From contig NZ_QPEQ01000001.1 of assembly GCF_009455625.1 (NCBI RefSeq), positions 1,798,001 through 1,862,000 of the forward strand: 64,000 bases of DNA, in the 5' to 3' direction. Numbering within the stretch: position 1 is the first letter of the stretch; the number at the start of each line of letters is the position of its first letter. Below, piece by piece: positions 52,335-62,500 of this stretch. This DNA is from Paraburkholderia bonniea (GTDB lineage Bacteria > Pseudomonadota > Gammaproteobacteria > Burkholderiales > Burkholderiaceae). A program made the position numbers and the translations under genes. Under the pieces are notes generated by a model. It was not told where the DNA came from. It searched no databases and saw nothing but the letters and a program-made list of their open reading frames with translations.

Positions 52335-53941
52335 TGCGTTCATCTTTTTCCGCCCAGACCGTGCGGCTTCATCCGCTTCATCAGACTTCGACGCTAACGC
52401 TGCGCCGGATCAGCACAGCCCTGACCCTGGCCACCACGCTGGCAGCCTGCTCATTCGGCCCAGACGGCAAGCCTCCGGTGCTGCCCCAGCCCGCGCATTA
52501 CGGCATCGACGCACAAGCACAGCACACCGTCAGCGCCCAGGGCGTGGCACAGCACTTCGCCGTAGGCGCGGCACCGGTGCCGCAATGGTGGCGGCAGTAT
52601 CAGTCGCCCGAACTCGATGCGCTGGTTGCAGAAGGCTTGCGCAACAGCCCGACCCTGGCGGCCACCGACCACGCCCTGGCGGCGGCCCGCGAACAGCTCC
52701 GGGCGCAAGTTGGCAGCTCGCTGCTGCCCAGCATCGACATGGGGGCGCAAGCCACGCGCGAACGCGCGCTGGCGATCCCCGTGATCGGACCCAATACGTT
52801 CCTCTATGACGTTTTCGCCGGGCAGATCCAGGCGCGCTACAGCTTCGATTTGTTTGGTGCGAGCCGTTTGCAAAACGCCGCGCTAGCCGCCCGGGTCGAT
52901 ATGCAGGCGTACCAGTTCGAAGCCGCGCAACGCGCGCTGGCCGCGAACATCGTCACGGCAGCGCTAAGCGCCGCGATACTGCAAGCGCAGATCGAGCAGA
53001 CCCAGCAGCTCGTCACGCTCGCGGCAGCCCAGGAGCGTGACACGGCACGGCGCTACGCCCTCGGCGCGGTCTCGCACGCCGATGCACTGAGTGCAGAGCA
53101 AAGCGCCGCGACGTTAAGCGCCAGCCTGCCCGGGCTGCGCGTGCAATGGCTACGCACACGGCATGCGCTAGCGGTGCTGCTAGGCCGCACACCCGATGCT
53201 GCCCCCGCTGATCTCAATCTGGCGCAACTGCGAGTGCCACCCGAAGTGCCCGTCATCGTGCCCTCGGCGTTGCTGCAAAACCGGCCCGACATCCAGGCAG
53301 CGGAACTCGCGCTGAAAGCCGCCGCCGCCGATGTCGGGGTGGCCACCGCGCAGATGTTGCCGAACGTGTCGTTGAGCGCATCGATGGGCCAGGGCGGCTT
53401 TAACTGGCCCGCGTTGATGTCCGGCGCAGGCGCGCTGTGGAGCATCGGTGCCTCGCTGTCGCAACCGCTGTTTCATGGCGGCGCACTGCTGGCACAGCGG
53501 CGCGCGGCACTGGCGAGCTACGACGCGGCTAGTGCGCAATACCGCCAGACCGTGCTTACGGCATTCCAGAACGTGGCGGACACACTCGCCGCACTCGAAC
53601 ACGACGCCGTGGCACTGGCGGCAGCGGCACAGGCCGCGCAGGCCGCACGCGGCATCTTCGATGCCACCCGCGCGCGCTACCAGCTAGGCGCGGTGCCGTT
53701 TTCCGCCGTGCGCGCAAGCGAGCAGCAATGGCGCAACGCGCGGCTCGACGAGATCCGTTACAGCGGCGCACGGCTGACCGACACCGCCGCGCTATTCCAG
53801 GCAATGGGGCAAACACCGCCAGTGGCATCAACGCCCTCGCCGGCCGCACCCGCGCTGGCGGAGACAGCGGAAATGAGAGCGGGAGCGGAGCCTGTGGCGG
53901 ATGGCAATGGCGGCAATGGCGGCCTGGACAATTCGCGCTAA
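52331..53941 (+). CDS. Outer-membrane efflux lipoprotein (NodT/OprM-like)
   Basis: 536 residues with lipobox LAAC, two OEP repeats (WWRQYQSPELDALVAEGLRNSPTLAATDHALAAAREQL; VTLAAAQERDTARRYALGAVSHADALSAEQSAA..) and the conserved VPVIVPSALLQNRPDIQAAELALKAAAADVGVATAQMLPNVSLSASMG. It forms the trimeric exit duct for the adaptor-permease pair. ATGATG at the start overlaps the permease stop; either ATG works. The last ~40 residues are a low-complexity Ala/Gly/Glu tail. Confidence 0.94.
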   Translation: MMRSSFSAQTVRLHPLHQTSTLTLRRISTALTLATTLAACSFGPDGKPPVLPQPAHYGIDAQAQHTVSAQGVAQHFAVGAAPVPQWWRQYQSPELDALVAEGLRNSPTLAATDHALAAAREQLRAQVGSSLLPSIDMGAQATRERALAIPVIGPNTFLYDVFAGQIQARYSFDLFGASRLQNAALAARVDMQAYQFEAAQRALAANIVTAALSAAILQAQIEQTQQLVTLAAAQERDTARRYALGAVSHADALSAEQSAATLSASLPGLRVQWLRTRHALAVLLGRTPDAAPADLNLAQLRVPPEVPVIVPSALLQNRPDIQAAELALKAAAADVGVATAQMLPNVSLSASMGQGGFNWPALMSGAGALWSIGASLSQPLFHGGALLAQRRAALASYDAASAQYRQTVLTAFQNVADTLAALEHDAVALAAAAQAAQAARGIFDATRARYQLGAVPFSAVRASEQQWRNARLDEIRYSGARLTDTAALFQAMGQTPPVASTPSPAAPALAETAEMRAGAEPVADGNGGNGGLDNSR

Positions 53942-54421
53942 CTCGCCTCGGCGCGCCTGCGAACACCTGCGGGCAATTGCGCGGACAACCGCTGCCCGGT
54001 GCTGCACCGATGCTGCAATCGTGCGAGTTTTCAATGACTTAGAGGTCCTTCCCCGAAGTTGTCAACAGCGCTGTCAACATAAACTGGGGATAACTTTGGG
54101 CTGGCCGCGCCAGACTAGGCCAACGTGGCGACGCGCGGCACAAAACAGCGCAAAACGGCCGAAACGGCACCCGCCAAAGCCGCATTAGTGCGCTTCGCTC
54201 CATTGCGCATCGGCACGCAAAAAGTCCACTGACTCAACGGCTTAGGCTGATTCCAGCGGACTTTTCAACAGCTTCATCAACATCTTCTGTGGATAACCAG
54301 CCGTGACGCGCCAGAGAATTTTTCCGCAGAAATGGAACGACTGACAGGCAAAGTGCCACAGAGCTAATAACAATCCCGCGCACTTACCGAGCGCCATTCA
54401 ACCGGACTTTTGCTGCTGACC
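53942..54421. other. 480-bp region with DnaA-box-like motifs
   Basis: No gene. It contains TGTGGATAA (54288-54296), a perfect reverse DnaA box; TGGGGATAA (54085-54093), one mismatch; and a direct repeat TGTCAACA-gcgc-TGTCAACA-like pair around 54059-54079. GC content falls from here into the SET-like genes. No dnaA, dnaN, parA or repA gene lies near, so an origin is not claimed. Confidence 0.4.
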
Positions 54422-55156
54422 ATGCGCCTCGACGATATAAAAAAATTCTTTATAAATGTGTTTTCTGGTGAATCGTCAAATTTCAAAATATCCCGGGGAA
54501 AACCCGCTGAACCTCAGGCATCACATCATTTGCAAACAATTTCTCCTGGCGGTTTCACCGAGAAATCGGTTTCTCTGATCGCATTACAGTCCACAACAAC
54601 ACTGCCCTATAATATTCATGATAATTACATCTTTACGCAAAACGAGCCCAGCCAAAGCCTGATAGAAAAATTAGCTAAAATTTTAAATCCAGATACAACC
54701 CCAGATGAATGCTCAAAACTGAAAACAGCACAGATAAAATTTGGAAAAATCAATGAATTTCATTTGCGTGATGGCGACTCATATGATTTGATCGGTGCAG
54801 AAAAATTACTTGCCAACACAGATCTGCAGCCAGGCGATTTGATCGACCTTGATTTCGCTCCACACGATAAAAAGCCGTCCATTTTTTCAAAGTTCAATAC
54901 CATTTTCACCAAAGATAAAAACGGCCAGCATATCCAGGCAGAGGGTGGCTATAACGCGCAAATTTTTCATCTCCAGTCACTTTCCAGAGCGAATCTCACA
55001 GCTGATATATTTTATTATGTTGCTGTTACAGAAATTGCTGAAGGTGAAGATATTCGGGTGAATTTAAACCATACTCCTGATGAGATTGATAACATCATGA
55101 GAAATGGCCGTCCGGCTATTGGGGACTATTCTGCTGATTCCAGTCCTGCTACTTAA
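54422..55156 (+). CDS. Degenerate SET-domain-like protein (paralogue 1)
   Basis: 244 residues, distinctly low in GC compared with both sides. The C-terminal ~110 residues align by eye with the downstream gene: SKFNTIFTKDKNGQHIQAEGGYN against SRINSIFIKDSQGQRHQASDGYN, and EIAEGEDIRVNLNH against GIAKGAELRVNYHY. SET methyltransferases need the Tyr of the N-Y motif, which is Leu here, and the GLYTG-like start motif is IDLDF. I infer a catalytically dead paralogue, perhaps a binding partner or decoy. There is no signal peptide. Start at the first ATG, 54422. Confidence 0.55.
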   Translation: MRLDDIKKFFINVFSGESSNFKISRGKPAEPQASHHLQTISPGGFTEKSVSLIALQSTTTLPYNIHDNYIFTQNEPSQSLIEKLAKILNPDTTPDECSKLKTAQIKFGKINEFHLRDGDSYDLIGAEKLLANTDLQPGDLIDLDFAPHDKKPSIFSKFNTIFTKDKNGQHIQAEGGYNAQIFHLQSLSRANLTADIFYYVAVTEIAEGEDIRVNLNHTPDEIDNIMRNGRPAIGDYSADSSPAT

Positions 55157-55257
55157 AATATGCTTTGCTTGTGGGCCGTTATCTTACAGGTCACGCCAAA
55201 CGTTGATTTTTTCGCGGCCTTTTTTGTGGCCTGACACTATTTTTATATCGAATCATT

Positions 55258-56391
55258 TTGGCCTGTTATTTACCTATTTATTTCTACCGTGGAACGCTCT
55301 CTGGCGCTTCACCTTCCGCACCAGCAGAAATAGAACAAATACCGCCAGGCCCTGCTCATACAGCCGGCCATGCGCAAGCAATAACCGCAATAAAATTCAA
55401 ATCTGGTGCAGCAAGCATTGATCAAAATTGCCCCGCCAAAATAGTCAGCGCGCTAGACACTTTCTACAGCGCATTAAATTTTTATAAAAATATCAAACCC
55501 GGTAAATTTCAAAAACTTGAAATGGAATTTGAATTTATCGCGCGCCAGATTTCCGCGATGTTATTGAGTGAGTTTAATTTCAGCCCATGGCTGATAGAGA
55601 AAAATCTGGCTGCCGTCACTCAAGAATTAAATCATCTGACTGAAAAACATCCATTACCTGTCACGCTTGAGCTTGCACCAAGCTATCAAATCATCAGCCG
55701 CTATCTGGCCACTACCGCCAGAAAATATCAGCCCATGGCTAATGGTCAATATCCGCTCAGGGAATTTGATGGCTCAAATGTGCCGATTTACAGCATAATC
55801 CGCTCCGATCATTACCCTGCCGCTTTCACAGATGCCGTGCTGGAAAAAATCGCCACGCTCTTCAAGCCGGAGACACCACAGGCCATCCGGCTCCAGCTTC
55901 AGACTGACAAACTCGAAGCCCGTGAATTAACTGCCGCCATGCTGTCCGACGATGAACAGGATTTACAGCACAGCCTGGGCGTATTCGCCACCGAAGCTTT
56001 TGAACCAGACGAATTAATTGGCTTGTACACCGGCTTTCTGGTTGACGAAAAATTAGCCATGCATATCAAGGACAAATCCTATAACTATGCCTGCGACATT
56101 AATTCCGCCCATTTTTTTCAGATAAAACGCAGTTTGATTATTGGCACCGGCTTAACCTCGCGCATTAATTCTATTTTTATCAAAGACTCGCAAGGACAAC
56201 GGCATCAGGCATCGGATGGCTATAACGTCGTGGCCTACACGCTGCAACTGCTGACACAGGATCAGGCAATCATCGAAGCGCCCTGCTTCTTTGCCGGCCC
56301 CAAAGGCATCGCCAAAGGCGCGGAGCTTCGGGTGAATTACCACTACGACGCGCCGGTTGATTTTCAGGCGCTGAACGGCGGTCACGGCTGA
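55258..56391 (+). CDS. SET-domain protein, putative lysine methyltransferase/effector (paralogue 2)
   Basis: About 377 residues, low GC. The SET domain lies in the last ~150 residues: GVFATEAFEPDELIGLYTG (SET-N, SAM side), SRINSIF in place of RFINHS, and PKGIAKGAELRVNYHYD (catalytic Tyr). Bacterial SET proteins of pathogens methylate host histones or other proteins; that function is an inference. The 5' end is odd: the only start in frame is a TTG (55258) without ribosome site, while a plus-one frame from ATG 55104 begins like a signal anchor and runs out by 55421. A frameshift or lost start is likely. Confidence 0.6.
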   Translation: MACYLPIYFYRGTLSGASPSAPAEIEQIPPGPAHTAGHAQAITAIKFKSGAASIDQNCPAKIVSALDTFYSALNFYKNIKPGKFQKLEMEFEFIARQISAMLLSEFNFSPWLIEKNLAAVTQELNHLTEKHPLPVTLELAPSYQIISRYLATTARKYQPMANGQYPLREFDGSNVPIYSIIRSDHYPAAFTDAVLEKIATLFKPETPQAIRLQLQTDKLEARELTAAMLSDDEQDLQHSLGVFATEAFEPDELIGLYTGFLVDEKLAMHIKDKSYNYACDINSAHFFQIKRSLIIGTGLTSRINSIFIKDSQGQRHQASDGYNVVAYTLQLLTQDQAIIEAPCFFAGPKGIAKGAELRVNYHYDAPVDFQALNGGHG

Positions 56392-56548
56392 CGAAAAGCG
56401 CCCCGAACCGGTCGGGCACTCGCCTGGTTATCCCTTCTTGCTAAACAAGCAGCCGATTCCATCAGCCGGAATGGCGCAAAAATTTACTTATTTTCAACAA
56501 ATCACTTACGGTATTTCAGCTAATTTACGGCCGGTTAATTAATCCGTA

Positions 56549-59500
56549 ATGCGAAGCAGAAAAATGAACCGGAAGAGACACGGGTTGGGAGATGGCTGGC
56601 TGGGTGGGCGACTGAATACGCAACTGAGCTGCCGGCTGAGAGGGATGTCGGCGGCTATCGAGGGGACCGCTACGGTAGTGGGTGGACAGGCGAGAGACAC
56701 GCTAAATATCGCCGTACGCGGTAAAAAATCACGCGATGTGCTTTTTGCGCTGAGGCCGAGCGTCTGTGCTGCACTTGCATTCGCCTTCACGCTCGCACTG
56801 CCATCGCTCTCGCGCGCGCAGATTGTTCCGGGTGGGGTGTATTCACCGTCGGTCGTACAAACGCAAAACGGCTTGCCCCAGGTGAACCTCAACCGGCCTT
56901 CGGGTGCCGGGGTGTCGCTGAATACCTATGGTCAGTTCGACGTGCCCCGGCGCGGTGCGATTCTGAACAACTCGCCGGTGATCGTGCAGACGCAGCAGGC
57001 GGGTTTGATCAACGGGAATCCTAACTTCGGGCCGGGCCAGTCTGCGCGGGTCATCGTCAATCAGGTTAACAGCCGTGCGGCGAGCCAGATCAACGGGTAT
57101 CTCGAAGTCGCTGGCCCGCGTGCCGAAGTCGTAATTGCGAATGGCTCGGGTATTAGCGTGAATGGCGGTGGTTTTATCAACACGTCACGCGCGATTCTGA
57201 GCACTGGCACGCCGAACTTCGCGCCGGATGGCTCGCTTGCGGGTTTTAGCGTGAGCCGCGGCCATATCCGCATCGAGGGTGCGGGGCTGATCGCTGGGGC
57301 GACCGATCAGGTCGATCTGATTACGCGCGCGGTGCAGGCGAACGCGGCGATCTACGCTAAAAACCTGAACGTCATCACGGGGGCAAATGCCGTCGATCAC
57401 GACACGCTCGGTGCCACGGCTATCGCGGGTGATGGCCCGGTGCCGGGTGTTTCGATCGACGTGAGCCAGTTAGGCGGGATGTACGCGAACCGGATCATGC
57501 TGGTTGGCAATGAGCATGGCGTTGGGGTGTCTACCCAGGGTGAGCTCGCGGCGCAGGCGGGTGAGTTAACGCTGACCACCGAAGGCAAGCTGGTTCTTGC
57601 CGGACAGGCTAATGCCAGCGGCAACATGGTGCTTTCTGCCGCAGATGGCATCGACAACAGTGGTACGACCTATGCGCAACAGAATCTCAGCGTCAGCACC
57701 GCTGGCACGCTGACAAATAGCGGCATGCTCGCCGCGCAGCAGAACACCGTCATCCATGCAGGCAATGTGGCATCGACGGGCACGCTTGGCGCTGGTGTAA
57801 ACAGCGATGGCAGTCTCGCGCACGCTGGTGACCTGGTGATACTAAGCAATGGCATGCTGGGTGCGACCGGCCGCAATGCAGCGGGTGGGAATGCTGCGCT
57901 GAATGGCGCGGCGCTCAATCTCGCGGGCAGCCGCACCTCGGCCAATGGCACGCTGGCCCTGCGCGCCAGCGATGGCGATCTGAACCTGTCAGGCGCAACC
58001 ACGACATCAGGCGGCGCGCTAAACCTGCACGCAGCCGGGATGCTGCTGAATGACAACGGCGTGCTGTCCCCGGATGGTGCGCTGGCCATCACAGCGGGTG
58101 CACTGGGCAACCGCAATGGCCAGATACGCTCGGGCAGCACGCTTGAGATCGCAACAGCCGATGGCCTGCAGAACCAGGGTGGCACGCTGCAGGCCGCAGG
58201 TGCGTTTTCCGTCAATGCAGGTTCACTCGACAACACCGGTGGTCATGTTGCCGCGCTGGGGGCGGATGCGCTGACGCTGGCGATTGGCGGCCTGCTGAAC
58301 AACGGCACGGGTGATGCAAGTGGCACAGATGGCACAGGCCGCACCACCGGCACCATTGGCGGCAACGGCAATGTGACCGTACAGGCCGGACAGGTCGCCA
58401 ACGCCGGTTCGATTACCGCCGTGCAGTCGCTGATTGCCCACGCAGTGCAGACACTGTTCAGCAGCGGCACGCTGGCGGCAAACGGCCATCTCACGCTGAG
58501 CGCTGGTTCAACGCTGACAAATACAAACACCATCACGGCCGGTCATCTTGCGACACTGACGGCCGCGACCATCGATAACCGCCACGGCAACCTCAGCGCA
58601 GACCAGTTCACGCTGCATACGGTGAACCTCATCAACCACGGCGGCAACCTCACACAAACCGGCACCGGCACAACGACGCTTGATGTCAGCGGCACACTCG
58701 ACAACACATCCGGCACGCTCCAGAGCAACAGCGACAACTTCGCGCTCAATGCTGCGGCGCTGGTCAACGACGGCGGCAGGTTAAGCAGTGCTGGCACCGG
58801 CACGCTGTCAGTCACCACAGGCACCCTGTCAAACAACCGCGGCACGCTGGCAACGAACGGCGCACTCGACATCCACGCAGACGCGGTATCGAATCGCGGC
58901 GGCAAGCTGGCCGCACAGCGTCACATAACGCTTGATACGGGCTCGCTCGACAACCGCGCGGGCGGCTATGCCGGTGCACGAAACGTGGCACTAACAAGTA
59001 CAGGCATCCTGAACAATACAGGTGGCACGATCCAGGCGGACGGCACGCTGTCGGTCACCGCACAGTCGCTCGCCAACGATGGCGGCTCCCTCTCGAACAG
59101 CGGCACCGGCATCGCCACTGTCACCGCCAGCGACGCACTGACAAACACCGCCAATGGCCTGATCGGTGGCAACGGCAACGTATCGGTGTCGGGCAACCGC
59201 ATCAGCAATGCAGGCGGCACGATCACCGCAGGCGGCTCAGCGATGCTGCAGTCCGCCAGCACGCTTGATAACCGCGCAGGCCTGATCCAGGGAAGCGGTA
59301 CGGTCTCCGTGTCTGCACAGGACGCCATCGACAACACCGGTGGACAGATTGAAGCGAATGCGATTGCAGGCGACCCAGCGTCAACACTGACCCTCTCCGC
59401 CACAGCTCTCGACAACACAAACGGACGCATTGCCAACACCGGATCAGGTACGACATCGCTCAGCGCGACCACGATCACGAACAGCAACGCAGGCGGCGTC

Positions 59501-62500
59501 GCTGGCGCAGGCACCATCGGCGGCAATGGTGACGTAAGCGTGCACGCAGACACGCTGCTGAACACCAGCGGTGCCCAGCTCATATCCGGCCATGACCTCA
59601 CACTGAGCATCACCGAGCTCGCAGACAACACGAACGCCACACTATCCGGCGCGAACAGCGTCATGCTCAACGGTCCCCATGCGCGACTCATCAATGCAGG
59701 CGGCTCGATCCACGGCAACGGCGCGATCACGCTCAGCACCGCCACGCTCGACAACACCGCAGGCCGTATCGGCAACGATCAGCGAACTTCATCAGCCAGC
59801 GCAGCACATCCAGACAGCGGCCCGGTCTCCATCCACACCGGCACACTGACGAACCAGAACGGCGCGATTGGCAGCGAACAGGACCTGGCCATCACGGCAA
59901 ACCAGCTCACTGGCGACGGCCGGATCATCGCCGGGAACGACGGTTCCATCACACTCAACGGCGACTACACGCTCACCAGCAGCAACCCGATTCAGGCCAA
60001 CCACAACCTGACCTTCACGACAGCGGGCCGCTTGACGAACCAGGGCACGCTCGGCGCGGTAAACGCGCTCACGCTGAACGCCACGAACCTCGACAACCAG
60101 GCAGGCGCGCACCTGAACGCCTCGACCACGACGCTCAATGCGCTAAACACGATTACTAACGCAGGCCGCATCGAAGGCGATAGCGTGACGACGAACAGCG
60201 CCTCGCTGCTCAACACCGCAACGATCATCGGCAACACCATTACGCTGAACGCCAGCCAGGTCATCACCAGCAGCGGCACAGCGGCTGTGATGGCTGCTGC
60301 TTCGCAACTGAACCTGTATTCGCCGGGCAGGATCACCAGCACCGGCGGTGCAAACCTCTTCAGCCTGGGCGACATCAACCTCGCCGCAGACAGCACACGC
60401 GATGCAAACGGCGTGCTCATCCATCGCACGCACTCGGTGACGAACGACCAGTCCACCATCGAAGCCCAGGGCAGGATCGAGATCGCCACACAGACGCTGA
60501 CCAACACCCGCCCCGCACCCCGCATCGAAACCGTCACGACCGCTGTGACGACCGCTCACCAGACCAAACGCGACAAATACCTCGCCTGCACCACCGGCAA
60601 CGCCGACAGGGGCCACTGCACCCAGGCGATGTGGGACAACGGCTACCGCCATCCGCTGAATGAAACGTTCAGTAGCACTGATGTCATTACCAAAACCAGC
60701 GGCCCGAACGCGGTAGACCGCACACTGGTCGTACAGCGCAACGGCCAGCCACTGACGATCTACTACAACACGCTCACCCCCAACGCTGACGGCACGCTCA
60801 GCGTCAGCTACTGGGACGGCTACGACCCGCACATCAACTACGACCCCGGAACCGAATACGCGTCACACAACGACGCACACAAGGGCTACCAGCGTGTAGA
60901 AATCGCCCGCGACACGACCACCACCACCCAGCAGGACAGGGTCACTGGCCCGCAGGCACAGCAGGCGCAGATCATCGCGGGCGGCAAGATGGTGCTCGCC
61001 AACGTTGGCACGCTGAACAACCTGCACAGCGCGATGGCCGCAGGCGGTTCAATCCAGATCGGCAGTGCTGACGCGACTGGCGAGGTGGCGAGCGGCAGTT
61101 ACGGCGGCACGCTGGTCAACAACACCGGCCAGACGCTGTACCAGCACCAGAAGCAGGACATCGTTTCGACCTACGCCTGGAACGAGAACATCGCACGTGA
61201 CCGTGGTCCGGTGGTACAGCCATCGGTGGTGCTCACGCCTGTTGCTATTGGCGGTACGGGTGGCACGATCATCGCCAACCACGCTGTAAAAATCAGCGCG
61301 ACTGATATCAGCAACACAAACGTGACGGCCACCAGTTCAGCCACCGGCGCGACCGGTGGCACGCTGGGGGCGAATGGCGTCGTGGGCGGCATCAGCGGCA
61401 CAGGTACGCAGACGGTTGATCTGGCCACCGGGCAGACACAGACGGTGAATGCACCGCAATCCATCGCCGGACCTGGCGGCGCACTGACGATCACCCTGCC
61501 ATCGAGCGGGCTGTACACCGTTAACTCCGCCCCCAGCGCGTCATATCTGGTCATTACTGACCCCCGCCTTACGCGCTACGCAAACTTCATTTCCAGCGAC
61601 TGCATGCTGGGAGCACTCGGGCTCGACCCGTCTAAAACCATCAAGCGTCTGGGCGATGGCGTGTACGAAGCCCGGCAGGTGCGCAACCAGATCACCCAGC
61701 TCACCGGCCGGGTTTATCTCCAGGGCTACACCAGCCACGAGGACGAATACCGCGCGCTGATGAACAGCGGCGTGCGTGTTGCGCAGGCATTCAACCTGCA
61801 ACCCGGCCTTGCGTTAAGCGCCGCGCAGATGGCAGCGCTCACCAGCGATATTGTCTGGCTGGTGAACCAGACGGTGACGCTGCCCGATGGCACGACGCAG
61901 ACGGTGCTCGCACCGGTGGTGTATCTGGCGCAAACGCACGCGAATGACCTGCAGCCGGCCGGAGCGCTAATCGCCGCCGATGATGTGGAGATCCGCGCCA
62001 CGGGCAGTGCGATGAACGCTGGCGTCATCAAGGGCGGCACGCAGACAGTTATCGCCGCGACTAACATCCTGAACCGGGGTGGAGCAATCAGCAGCAGCAT
62101 GGACACCGGCACGACCATGGTTTCCGCGACGCATGACGTGGTGAACGCGTCAGGCCGCATCACGGGCAACCGCGTCGCGGTGCTCGCCGGACATGACATC
62201 GTGAACACGACGCTGGTGGATACGGTGGGCATCCATTCGAGCGCAGGCCACAGCCAAGTCAACCAGAGCCTGCCCGGCGCACAGGGCACGATGGCTGCGA
62301 CGGGGGACCTGCTGGTGATGGCAGGCCATGACCTTGCGGTTCACGGTGCGGGCATCGCTGCAGGCGGCAACGCGCAGATCACAGCGGGCCACGACATCAC
62401 GGTGGATACCGTGCAGTCGGACACATCACAGTCGCTGGGAAAGCATGCCGACCATCACTGGGAAGCCTCCAGCACGATGCACCAGACCAGCGCCCTCACT

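Noticed and set aside
54059..54296. Replication origin
   Set aside because: Only two DnaA-like boxes and no dnaA, dnaN, parAB or repA gene nearby; reported as a motif cluster only.
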